In this document: in pieces, positions 52,937 to 60,126 of the stretch | How positions within the stretch are numbered: the stretch's first letter is position 1 | Layout: every line of letters starts with the position of its first letter | Source of the DNA: Sulfuricaulis sp049587675 | GTDB lineage: Bacteria > Pseudomonadota > Gammaproteobacteria > Acidiferrobacterales > Sulfurifustaceae | Assembly (NCBI RefSeq): GCF_049587675.1 | Contig: NZ_JBAVEJ010000048.1 | Span: 32,489 to 96,488 of the forward strand | Direction of reading: 5' to 3' | Length of the DNA stretch: 64,000 nucleotides | Notes under the pieces: model-generated | Databases searched by the model: none | What the model saw: only the letters and a program-made list of their open reading frames with translations | What the model was told of the DNA's origin: nothing | Made by a program: the position numbers and the translations under genes

Positions 52937-53215
52937 TCAGCGGGATAGGTTGGCGGCATCAACATTCGCTATTTGCGGAGCAGGTTCGCTGAAGATTTCC
53001 ACCTTAACTTCCGCTATTTGCGCACCATATTCGCTGAAGATTTCCACCTTCGATCCATCTTTTGTGCAGGCCAGATCGAACACATATTCACTCGCGTCTT
53101 TTTGCGTATCGAATGAGGCGAGCGGTTTCTCGAACCCTGCTTCCATGACGTTCCATTTACCGGCATTACCCTGTTTCACGCGAAATACTAAAGAGCTTTT
53201 TTTTTCAAATCCCAT
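52937..53215 (-). CDS. Small DUF2188-like protein with a tandem 15-residue repeat
   Basis: A 92-residue soluble protein. The N-terminal GNAGKWNVMEAGFEKPLASFDTQKDASEYVFDLA resembles the DUF2188 pattern of a small strand-helix fold. The C-terminal third repeats KVEIFSEYGAQIAEV and KVEIFSEPAPQIANV, reflecting a 45-base tandem duplication in the DNA. Function is unknown. It lies between the two diguanylate cyclases on the same strand, 11 bases after the upstream one, and is probably co-transcribed with it. Confidence 0.7.
   Translation of the reverse strand: MGFEKKSSLVFRVKQGNAGKWNVMEAGFEKPLASFDTQKDASEYVFDLACTKDGSKVEIFSEYGAQIAEVKVEIFSEPAPQIANVDAANLSR
52961..53050. repeat. Tandem 45-base repeat inside a coding region
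   Basis: Two consecutive 45-base units (52961-53005 and 53006-53050) share the exact 21-base block at 52985-53005 and 53030-53050, whose core is CGCTGAAGATTTCCACC, and most of the remainder. The period keeps the reading frame. Confidence 0.85.
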
Positions 53216-53226
53216 AACACTGCTCC

Positions 53227-54147
53227 TTACAGTTGCTGATACTTCTTTTGTTGTCCCTGTGCGCGCACTAACTCATCCTGAATAAATAAATCACACGCGC
53301 GCATGCGGTCAGCGTTCATACGGGCGGGCGGATTGTCCAATTCAGCCGCGCCAACATCTTCCTTAGGCTGTTCGGTGATGGAGGTACTGTGACCCGTACC
53401 CTTGGCGCGATACATGGCGATATCCGCCTGCTTCATTAAATCGTCGAAAGTTTGTCCGTCGCCCGGGTAGACAGCAACGCCTACGCTGACGGCTATATGA
53501 ATTTTGTGACCGTCAAGAATATAGGGTTCGCTGAGGCGCCCGCCGATTTCAACGGCGAGTGTGGCGGCGATATTCGGGCTATCGATTTCCGGCAGCATGA
53601 TGACGAACTCGTCTCCGCCGTAACGGCAGACTGTATCGGCGCCGCGGATACCCTTGGTTAAGCGTAGCGTCACCGCCTGCAAGAGTTTGTCGCCGCTGGC
53701 ATGTCCCAGTCTGTCGTTGACGCGTTTGAATTCGTCCAGGTCAACCATTAGCAGCGCCAGCGGTTTGTGATGCCGTTCCGCCTGGGACATGGCTTGGTGG
53801 AACCGGTCTTGAAGCAAGCTACGATTGGGGAGACCTGTCAACTCATCGTGGTAGGCCAAGTAGCGGGCCTGCGCCTCCTTGTGCGCAAGCTCAACAAGTT
53901 CATGCTGTAAACTGGCATTCCGCTTGGCAAGAATTTCAATTTGATCTTGCGAGCTTTTGACCAGCTGTCGACATTCGCCTATCACTTTAGTGAATGTTTT
54001 CAGGTCCGGCGCCGGCGCCGCGCGCACTGCGGAAGGTCCGGAAGCGGTTTTTTTGGTGGCAGTTAGACTGCGCCGTTCACCGTGAAGTTTTGGACTCGTA
54101 ACTGCTTTAAGGTACGCCGTCTCACTGGTATGTGAATTACGTGCCAT
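53227..54147 (-). CDS. Diguanylate cyclase (canonical GGDEF)
   Basis: A 306-residue soluble protein. The N-terminal ~100 residues end in a coiled coil (ILAKRNASLQHELVELAHKEAQARYLAY). The GGDEF domain has YHDELTGLPNRSLLQDRF, LMVDLDEFKRVNDRLGH, GGDEF in CRYGGDEFVIMLPEID, the RGAD inhibitory site five residues upstream, and the C-terminal ADIAMYRAKGTG. It should make cyclic di-GMP. No sensor domain is recognised. Site b, with a TATTTA -10-like box, lies upstream. Confidence 0.93.
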   Translation of the reverse strand: MARNSHTSETAYLKAVTSPKLHGERRSLTATKKTASGPSAVRAAPAPDLKTFTKVIGECRQLVKSSQDQIEILAKRNASLQHELVELAHKEAQARYLAYHDELTGLPNRSLLQDRFHQAMSQAERHHKPLALLMVDLDEFKRVNDRLGHASGDKLLQAVTLRLTKGIRGADTVCRYGGDEFVIMLPEIDSPNIAATLAVEIGGRLSEPYILDGHKIHIAVSVGVAVYPGDGQTFDDLMKQADIAMYRAKGTGHSTSITEQPKEDVGAAELDNPPARMNADRMRACDLFIQDELVRAQGQQKKYQQL

Positions 54148-54253
54148 GGCTGGTTTCTCCCTAAATTAGTCAGCAACACCTGACCGCAATACACCTTGAG
54201 ACGCGGTCTCCCGTTGCATGTTCCCTAAATACACAGAAAAACCTGCGGATTCT

Positions 54254-54267
54254 GTACGTTAGCGAAC
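54254..54267 (-). promoter_or_regulatory. Shared palindrome (site b), upstream of the diguanylate cyclase
   Basis: On the minus strand it reads GTTCGCTAACGTAC. TATTTA begins 29.5 bases from the centre (54231 down to 54226). The implied transcript starts near 54219, 72 bases before the cyclase ATG. Confidence 0.65.
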
Positions 54268-54397
54268 ATATGCGGATGACTGGCCTGTTCCAACAGATAC
54301 TTGGTTTTTCCGCGCCAGGAGATGAGACTCTGCATTTGTGTGGGCCGTCAGTAACCTTTCATCACATGAGGATATACGGCTACATATGCGTGTAATA

Positions 54398-54423
54398 CAC
54401 TGTGTTCGTTAACGAACACAGTG
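54398..54423 (+). promoter_or_regulatory. Perfect 26-base palindrome (site c), upstream of Crp/Fnr regulator 2
   Basis: The core GTTCGTTAACGAAC is extended on both sides to a 13-base perfect arm (outer bases CACTGT/ACAGTG). TAAAAT begins 29.5 bases from the centre at 54440, which puts the palindrome at -41.5 from a start near 54452. The regulator ATG is about 32 bases further. This is the arrangement of a class II Crp/Fnr site and suggests autoregulation. Confidence 0.75.
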
Positions 54424-54483
54424 CACGCCGAATCCTGGGTAAAATCTGTTTGCCCCCTTTGCGCAAGACCATGGGTTACAGTT

Positions 54484-55218
54484 ATGCTGACCGTTGTTGA
54501 ATCAAAAATAAAACCAAAAGATAACTACCTTCTAGCCGCCTTGCCGGCGGACGTATTCGATCGCCTGCTTCCCGATCTGAAGCCGGTCACTATGCCTCTG
54601 GGCAAGGTGATCTACGAATCCGGCTCTCAGTTGGAGCATGTTTATTTCCCCATCCCGAGCTGTATCGTTTCCATGCTCTACGTCATGGAGGATGGTTCCT
54701 CGGCGGAAATTGCCGTGGTCGGCGATGAAGGCATGGTGGGTATCGCCTTGTTCATGGGCGGCGGCACCACGCCCAGCCGGGCGCTGGTACAAAGCGCCGG
54801 TCAGGCGTTTAGGCTTCCGGGGGATGCGCTGAAAAGGGAATTCGAGCGCCATACCGGGTTTCAACATCTGCTGTTGCGTTACACCCAGGCGCTGATCACG
54901 CAGATGTCGCAGACCGCCGTGTGTAATCGGCACCATTCGGTGGATCAGCAACTCTGCCGCTGGCTGCTGCTGAGCCTGGATCGCCTGCCTACCAACGAGC
55001 TCACCATGACCCAGGAGCTGATTGCCAATATGCTCGGCGTGCGCCGCGAAGGCGTCACTGACGCGGCGGGAAAACTGCAAGCCCTGGGTTTGATTAGCTA
55101 TAGCCGCGGCCGCATTACGGTCCTCGATCGGGCGGGATTGGAGGCGGAGGTATGCGAATGCTACGCGGTGGTCAAGAAGGAATACGATCGCCTGCTGCCC
55201 GCTGAAACGGCAAACTGA
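54484..55218 (+). CDS. Crp/Fnr-family transcriptional regulator 2
   Basis: A 244-residue protein from the ATG at 54484. An in-frame GTG at 54421 is unlikely because it lies inside the perfect palindrome. The effector barrel (LGKVIYESGSQLEHVYFPIPSCIVSMLYVMEDGSSAEIAVVGDEGMVG) is followed by NRHHSVDQQLCRWLLLSLDRL and a winged helix (LTMTQELIANMLGVRREGVTDAAGKLQALGLISYSRGRITVLDR). It lacks Fnr cysteines. It strongly resembles regulator 1 at 37002. Confidence 0.93.
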   Translation: MLTVVESKIKPKDNYLLAALPADVFDRLLPDLKPVTMPLGKVIYESGSQLEHVYFPIPSCIVSMLYVMEDGSSAEIAVVGDEGMVGIALFMGGGTTPSRALVQSAGQAFRLPGDALKREFERHTGFQHLLLRYTQALITQMSQTAVCNRHHSVDQQLCRWLLLSLDRLPTNELTMTQELIANMLGVRREGVTDAAGKLQALGLISYSRGRITVLDRAGLEAEVCECYAVVKKEYDRLLPAETAN

Positions 55219-55756
55219 TACTGCTTCTCGCCTGCGCCCAACACTCAAGGATGGAGGCGTATGTCGAGTCCTCCCGCAGATCCTTTTGTCAGCGACCGGA
55301 CTATTCGGATAAAGAACGTTACCGTTAACTCCGGTGGTTCATCTGTCTGCCGTAGACAAAGATGACTTCGGCAGGCGGCCTCTGGCGGCGAACCACAATC
55401 TGCATCAGTCCGAACTGTTCACGGACGCCGCGCTGATCGATCTGATTGACCATAGCCAGGTTTTATTTATTCCCCTGTATCGCACTGTGCGCCAGCGCAC
55501 CGACGCGGGCGCACGAAAAGTGATTTCATGATTAATGGGTGACCGTGTAGTGATGGCAGGAAATCCGGTTCCCAACGGACGTCCATGTACTTGTAGGTAA
55601 AGAGCGAATCCGGTCTAGCCGCGGTGACGGGCTCGTGTAGATAACTCCAATCTGGTGACGGACTAGTCGAGGTCAATTGGTTTGTCCAAGACGGAGTTCT
55701 ATTTGTATAAGGCGCGAGCTGTGCCGCGAATTTAACTTTTAGTCAATATACTGGAG
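55219..55756. other. Long intergenic region with fragments of a possible decayed gene
   Basis: 538 bases. An ATG at 55261 starts a short frame (MSSPPADPFVSDRTIRIKN) that soon stops. In another frame, around 55340-55465, the stretch HLSAVDKDDFGRRPLAANHN and LHQSELFTDAALIDLIDH looks like part of a real protein, possibly of a cupin/JmjC type, but this is a weak impression. The two would be parts of one frameshifted gene. The last 100 bases hold no clear feature except the SYLF gene's leader. Confidence 0.35.
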
Positions 55757-55762
55757 ATGACA

Positions 55763-56314
55763 ATGATGAAATGGAAACAATTACTGGCCGCGAGCGGTCT
55801 GATGCTGCTCGGTTTTGTTGGGAGCGCTGCGTCCTTCGCTGATAGCAAGGCGGAGATCGACGCGAGCGTGAGCAGAGCCATGAAGCAGTTCTACACGCTT
55901 AGCCCGAAGAACAAGGAGCTCGCCGGGAAAGCAGCCGGGATGCTGGTATTCCCGCGCATCACCAAAGCCGGTGCCGGCATTGCCGGGGAATACGGTGAGG
56001 GTGTGTTGCTGGTCAAGGATAAGACAGTCGGCTACTACAGCATCACGAGCGGATCGATCGGACTCACACTCGGTATTTCGGATCGCAGTGAAGTCATCAT
56101 GTTCATGACCAAGGCGGCGCTCGACAAATTCACGAACAGTCACGGGTGGAGCATCGGCGGTGATGCCGGTGTCGCCGTAGTGTCGGCAGGAGCCGGCGGT
56201 ACCTATAACACCAAGACCCTGCAGGAACCTATCCTCGGCTTCGTGTTCGGTGAGAAAGGCCTGATCGGCGACTTGTCTCTCGAGGGCTCGAAGATCACGA
56301 AGATCGAGAAGTAA
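55763..56314 (+). CDS. SYLF-domain (YSC84-like) lipid-binding protein
   Basis: A 183-residue protein. GGAG at 55753-55756 sits six bases before the ATG at 55763, so the ATG at 55757 is too close. A signal peptide ends GSAASFA. The SYLF domain follows: AGMLVFPRITKAGAGIAGEYGEGVLLVKDKTVGYYSITSGSIGLTLGISDRSEVIMFMTKAALDKF and the GDAGVAVVSAGAGG stretch. SYLF domains bind phosphoinositides in eukaryotes; bacterial copies are secreted with unknown roles. Confidence 0.92.
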   Translation: MMKWKQLLAASGLMLLGFVGSAASFADSKAEIDASVSRAMKQFYTLSPKNKELAGKAAGMLVFPRITKAGAGIAGEYGEGVLLVKDKTVGYYSITSGSIGLTLGISDRSEVIMFMTKAALDKFTNSHGWSIGGDAGVAVVSAGAGGTYNTKTLQEPILGFVFGEKGLIGDLSLEGSKITKIEK

Positions 56315-56329
56315 CGTTCAGCATCGAAT

Positions 56330-56575
56330 GAGCACTAGTGCCAGGATCAGCCTTTGCCGCAACACCGGTTTTTTTCATAGGCGGGCAGTTCTGGCGGAAT
56401 TCGGATTCGTCCTTGGGCGGAGCGTTAGGAGCAGTAAAGGCAACGATCCGCTCTGGGGCGCGGGCTTCAAGTTCGGCTTTAACGACCACCTCGCATTACG
56501 CTTCGCGGCGGAACGTTATGAGTCGCGGATACCCAGCTCAATACCGTCACGGCCGGTCTCGAGTTCAAGTTCTAA
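56330..56575 (+). pseudogene. Frameshifted remnant of a small OmpA-like outer-membrane barrel
   Basis: Parts of one protein appear in three frames. SAFAATPVFFIGGQFWRNSDS (signal end and first strand) is in one, NDPLWGAGFKFGFNDHLALRFAAERYE in a second, and NTVTAGLEFKF followed by TAA at 56573-56575 in the third. The last is a typical barrel C-terminus ending in phenylalanine. The gene has been shortened and has at least two frameshifts. Confidence 0.65.
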
Positions 56576-56630
56576 AGGAAAAACGGGGATCATTTCCCAT
56601 TGATCCTTCAGCCACGCCCGCCGGACCTGG

Positions 56631-58079
56631 CTACAGCCAGTATTCAGCGAGTTGCGCCAGCCACTCTTTCAATCGGAGCATCAGCGACCGGTGCTTCCAG
56701 CGATCGAGGTCGATGGCATCGGACTCCGCCAAATCCTTGGCAAACATGGCGTCCATCTGCCGGGCAAAGTCGCGGCCCAGAATCGCCGCGTTGAGTTCGT
56801 CGTTGTGCAGAAAGCTGCGCCAATCCAGATTGGTTGAACCGATGGTTGACCAGACGCCGTCAATGGAGGCGGTCTTGGAATGCATGACCGCGTCGCGCCG
56901 CTCGTAGATCTTGACGCCGGCGCGGAGCAGCTTCGTGTAATGCGAGCGCCCGGCATGGAACACCGTCCAGGAATCAGAGTGGCTCGGCAAAACCAGCTTC
57001 ACGTCGACGCCGCGCCGCGCCGCGTCGGTCAAGGATTTGATCAATTGGGGATCGGGAACAAAATAGGCGTTCGTAAGATACACACGCTGTTCCGCATTGG
57101 CGATCGCCGATAGCAGCGTGAGATAGATCAAACTGTGGGGGTCGGCGGAGGCGCTGCCGATGGCGCGCACGATCTCATCGCCCTGTCTACTGAGTTTGGG
57201 GAAGTAGTTTTTCTGAGCCAGCGGCTGGCCCTTTTGTTTGGTCCAAGTGTCCATGAACAGCTTCTGGAATTCCGCTACCACCGGCCCTTCGATCTGAAGG
57301 TGGGTGTCACGCCAACCTGCAGTATTCACCCCGTTTTTCCTGGCTGACTTGGTGGAAGGGCTGCTGGAGTAGGATTCACTGATATTGATGCCTCCGATGA
57401 AAGCGATGCGGCCGTCGACCACCAGCAACTTGCGGTGGTCGCGGTTGTTGAGCAGCCATTTCTTTTTATTTCCGGATAGCGGGTTGATCGGATTGTATTC
57501 GAGCACATGGATGCCGGCGGCGCGAAGGCGCTCGAAAAAGACCTTAGGCGTATTCAGGCAGCCGACGCTGTCGTAAATCAGGTTGACCCGGACGCCAGCG
57601 GCCTGTCTTTCCAGCAGCAGATTCGCGAACTGTTTGCCGATATCGTCGTCTTCGAAGATGTAGGTTTCCAGGTTGATATGATCTTTGGCCTTGCGGATGG
57701 CCGCGAACATCGCCTGGTAGGTCGCCGGCCCGTCTTGCAGCAGGACCAGCTTGTTGCCCAGCACCAGCGGGCTGTCAGCGTTAATAGCCTGTTCCAGGGC
57801 CAGGTGCTTCTGCAGTATGTCGATGTTGCCGGATTGGCTCTTGAGTTCTTCGAGGATGGCGGCGCTCTTGCTTGCCGAGACAGGACCGTGCACGTTATCG
57901 AACTCCACCGCCTGGGCATGAGACTTTTCCATCTCGCGCTCGGCGTCGGGGAGGCTCGCGCATCCGGCGAGGCCGAGCAGGAAGCAGGCGGCCACCGCCA
58001 TGCGCCTGACTGCCGCGGTAGAGCGAAGCAAGGCGAAGGAGCGCGATGGCGGCGATTGGGAGAAACAGTGGTAGAGCAT
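56631..58079 (-). CDS. Phospholipase D/cardiolipin-synthase-like lipoprotein
   Basis: A 482-residue protein. A lipoprotein signal ends LLGLAGCAS (C40; an internal ATG 26 codons in would give a shorter, more standard signal). It has two HKD motifs: H215-R-K-LLVVD222 in HRKLLVVDGRIAFIGG, and HSKTASIDGVWSTIGSTN in the C-terminal half. This is the ClsC/YmdC-like branch. It probably transfers or hydrolyses phosphatidyl groups at the periplasmic face. It is convergent with the barrel remnant. Confidence 0.92.
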   Translation of the reverse strand: MLYHCFSQSPPSRSFALLRSTAAVRRMAVAACFLLGLAGCASLPDAEREMEKSHAQAVEFDNVHGPVSASKSAAILEELKSQSGNIDILQKHLALEQAINADSPLVLGNKLVLLQDGPATYQAMFAAIRKAKDHINLETYIFEDDDIGKQFANLLLERQAAGVRVNLIYDSVGCLNTPKVFFERLRAAGIHVLEYNPINPLSGNKKKWLLNNRDHRKLLVVDGRIAFIGGINISESYSSSPSTKSARKNGVNTAGWRDTHLQIEGPVVAEFQKLFMDTWTKQKGQPLAQKNYFPKLSRQGDEIVRAIGSASADPHSLIYLTLLSAIANAEQRVYLTNAYFVPDPQLIKSLTDAARRGVDVKLVLPSHSDSWTVFHAGRSHYTKLLRAGVKIYERRDAVMHSKTASIDGVWSTIGSTNLDWRSFLHNDELNAAILGRDFARQMDAMFAKDLAESDAIDLDRWKHRSLMLRLKEWLAQLAEYWL

Positions 58080-58221
58080 CTGCTCGGTATATATTGAGTT
58101 CAGAATTCATTAGTCATTACCAGCCATCTTACATCACGGGTCACTGTCGTCTGAAACCTGCAAGGCAGCGTCCGCTGCGCGTACTCCTTTTCAGCGTAGG
58201 GAATGGAGAATTCCAGACCAT

Positions 58222-58235
58222 GTGGGCTACCGCAC
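58222..58235 (+). promoter_or_regulatory. Weak match to the shared palindrome, upstream of csbD-type gene
   Basis: GTGGGCTACCGCAC matches the consensus at 12 of 14 positions. A CACACT hexamer begins 29.5 bases from the centre (58258). The implied leader to the CsbD gene is about 68 bases. Confidence 0.35.
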
Positions 58236-58337
58236 CGATCAATCGAGTTTCGACGCACACACTGTGACGGGTCAGTAAAGCCGGATCGCCGGTTAAGGCG
58301 GTGTGGGAAATTCTCGAAATCGTTGTCAGAGGAAATC

Positions 58338-58574
58338 ATGAATAGGGATCAATTCAAAGGTCGAATCAAACAAACAAAAGGCAGGGTCAGGGAAATCAGC
58401 GGCAAGCTCTTTCGCGAAAGACTGTTGAAAAAGAAAGGGTGGGCGAAAAAAATCGGAGGTCGAATCCAGGCAGGTTATGGCGATTTCAATGACGATATCC
58501 AGAGCTATAACGATCTCGAGGATGACATCCGGGGCTATGGTGATTTCAGGGATGACCTCCAGAAAAGTGGCTGA
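58338..58574 (+). CDS. CsbD-family protein with a triple 10-residue C-terminal repeat
   Basis: A 78-residue protein. The ATG at 58338 is preceded by AGAGGAAATC; the longer upstream frame is not family-like. MNRDQFKGRIKQTKGRVREISGKL is the CsbD N-terminus. The C-terminus departs from the family and repeats YGDFNDDIQS, YNDLEDDIRG, YGDFRDDLQK, an acidic tail of tandem 30-base units. It is likely a stress-induced soluble protein. Confidence 0.85.
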   Translation: MNRDQFKGRIKQTKGRVREISGKLFRERLLKKKGWAKKIGGRIQAGYGDFNDDIQSYNDLEDDIRGYGDFRDDLQKSG

Positions 58575-58672
58575 CATCGCCATTCGCTGACTGAACATTG
58601 GTTGTAAACGATGGGTTGTTGCGGGCACCACGGCGGGCATTGCCGTCCGAACTTGCAAAAAAACCGCTCTAC

Positions 58673-58686
58673 GTGCGATAACGCAC
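58673..58686 (+). promoter_or_regulatory. Shared palindrome (site d), upstream of the DUF3096 gene
   Basis: GTGCGATAACGCAC, with perfect five-base arms. TATTTA begins 29.5 bases from the centre at 58709. The implied transcript starts near 58721, 135 bases before the DUF3096 ATG. Confidence 0.65.
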
Positions 58687-58855
58687 AGAGCCGGAAGGGT
58701 ACTCGGCGTATTTATCTCTTTTGCGGCATTGGCAGGGTTTCCGTGAGAGTTGAATCTGCACCCACGCAATTTCAATGTGAAGATTATTGAATGAAAAATC
58801 TGATCCGACCAAGCCGCGATCATCACTTCACAAACACGCTTGATTGGAGCCTAGC

Positions 58856-59011
58856 ATGAACATTACTTTAAGTATTGCCCCGTTGATTTCACTTATCGCC
58901 GGTATACTCATACTGGTTGTGCCGCGCCTGCTGAACTACATCGTGGCGATTTATTTGATTATTATCGGACTGCTCGGGCTGTTCGGCGCCGGGAACTTTA
59001 ACCTGCACTAA
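58856..59011 (+). CDS. DUF3096 small membrane protein
   Basis: A 51-residue protein. MNITLSIAPLISLIAGILIL, VVPRLLNYIVAIYLIIIGLLGLFG is the two-helix DUF3096 pattern. Function is unknown. It is followed twelve bases later by a small lipoprotein gene, very likely in one transcript under site d. Confidence 0.93.
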   Translation: MNITLSIAPLISLIAGILILVVPRLLNYIVAIYLIIIGLLGLFGAGNFNLH

Positions 59012-59023
59012 AGGAGTATGCGT

Positions 59024-59257
59024 ATGTCTACGTTGAAAATGCTGTCTATTTTGTCCATCAGCCTGTTGATCGCAACTGGTCTTTTCGCTTGCGAGAAAAA
59101 AGGCAGCGCTGAGAAAGTCGGTGAAAAGATCGACAAGACCTACGAACAGACCAAAGACAAAGTTCAGGATGTGGTCAATCCCAAGGGACCCATGGAAAAG
59201 ACCGGCGAAAAGATCGATGAGACCGTGGATAAAACCAAGGAAGCGGTGCAGAAATAA
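59024..59257 (+). CDS. Small lysine/glutamate-rich lipoprotein
   Basis: A 77-residue protein. AAGGAG at 59011-59016 lies seven bases before the ATG at 59024; the ATG at 59018 is too close to serve. The signal peptide ends ATGLFAC, a lipobox. The mature part is two copies of a helical unit (EKVGEKIDKTYEQTKDKVQD and EKTGEKIDETVDKTKEAVQK). It resembles small stress lipoproteins found with CsbD and DUF3096 genes. It follows the DUF3096 gene directly. Confidence 0.82.
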   Translation: MSTLKMLSILSISLLIATGLFACEKKGSAEKVGEKIDKTYEQTKDKVQDVVNPKGPMEKTGEKIDETVDKTKEAVQK

Positions 59258-59267
59258 ACTGGCGACG

Positions 59268-59310
59268 TTAAAGGGGTCAGCGCCAGTTTCCCAGGCACTC
59301 ACCCCTTTAA
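59268..59310. terminator. Probable bidirectional terminator between convergent genes
   Basis: TTAAAGGGGT (59268-59277) and ACCCCTTTAA (59301-59310) form a perfect 10-base stem across a 23-base loop, with A/T-rich flanks. An overlapping alternative stem CTGGCG/CGCCAG (59259-59264 with 59281-59286) excludes it. Confidence 0.5.
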
Positions 59311-59371
59311 TAATTAAGTAGCATGTTTACGAAGATGTGAAGCGATTCCGTCACAGTTTTCGGTACACCAA

Positions 59372-59743
59372 CTAATTCATTCGCCTGCTGCCGGGTCCGA
59401 CGCCACCGCCGGAGCCACCCATACCACCGCCGGAACCCATGCCCGGCATCATTCCATGCGCTGGCGATTCATCCGGCAATGTCACGCCCTGTTGTTTGGC
59501 GCGTTCATTCATCTGCTTGTAGTGTGCCTGGCGGATCTGATCGCGCTCCTGGCCGGTTTTCGCGGCGCTCATCTGGGCACGATAATCATCGCGATCCTGC
59601 TGGTTCATGAGTTGTGAACCATAGACCTGCTCTTGCGACGGCTGATCACCCTGGTCCCGGTCCTTGTCCGCCGCGATGGTTATCGATGCCACCGTGGAAA
59701 ACAATCCCGCGATTACAGTGGAATAAATTAAAGTACGTTTCAT
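59372..59743 (-). CDS. Small secreted hydrophilic protein with glycine/methionine-rich tail
   Basis: A 123-residue protein. A signal peptide ends ASITIAA. The mature part has a charged helix (YGSQLMNQQDRDDYRAQMSAAKTGQERDQIRQAHYKQMNERAKQQG), which resembles metal- or stress-associated periplasmic proteins. The tail HGMMPGMGSGGGMGGSGGGVGPGSRRMN is low-complexity. No enzyme motif is seen. It stands alone, convergent with the small lipoprotein. Confidence 0.75.
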   Translation of the reverse strand: MKRTLIYSTVIAGLFSTVASITIAADKDRDQGDQPSQEQVYGSQLMNQQDRDDYRAQMSAAKTGQERDQIRQAHYKQMNERAKQQGVTLPDESPAHGMMPGMGSGGGMGGSGGGVGPGSRRMN

Positions 59744-60126
59744 GACAGTTCTCCTGAATGTATGGATTTAGCAGCCTCATCCGGATAAAAATCCGAATAT
59801 CGCGTTTACGACCAATGTTCAGTCAGCGAATGATTTCAAGAGTAACGGTCAATCACTCCCCCCGCTGATTCGGGTCTACTGACAATTCATATTGTGTGCG
59901 CAGATGCTCGTTTGATCGGTACGCTGGCACACATGGCGATAAAAGTCAGCAGGCCGGGCGACTATTTCGGTCTTAACAGAACTGGCATCTGAGATATCAG
60001 TCGGCTCGGCTTGCGTTAGTGCCAGATAAGCGACGGCACAATTACGGGCCGGTTATCTGTGCTGTATGTGTGCTGGCGCACAGTGCGCGCGCACCGATGT
60101 GGTTAACTTGGGCGCTGAGGAGTTCC
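59744..60126. other. Divergent intergenic region upstream of Crp/Fnr regulator 3
   Basis: 383 bases. CGGAT/ATCCG near 59780 is a small hairpin. The only regulator-like signal is the degenerate palindrome at 60068-60081. No gene is visible; an open frame here that joins the regulator gene upstream of 60127 is not family-like. Confidence 0.4.
60068..60081 (+). promoter_or_regulatory. Degenerate match to the shared palindrome, upstream of Crp/Fnr regulator 3
   Basis: GTGTGCTGGCGCAC keeps the arms but has GG for the central AA. A TAACTT hexamer begins 29.5 bases from the centre at 60104. The implied leader to the ATG at 60127 would be very short. Confidence 0.3.

Larger units (their letters stand above)
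54148..54483. other. Divergent intergenic region with two copies of the shared palindrome
   Basis: 336 bases lie between the minus-strand diguanylate cyclase and the plus-strand Crp/Fnr gene. Site b (54254-54267) is placed for the cyclase and site c (54398-54423) for the regulator, each with a -10-like hexamer at the same distance. Nothing else is seen. Confidence 0.6.
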
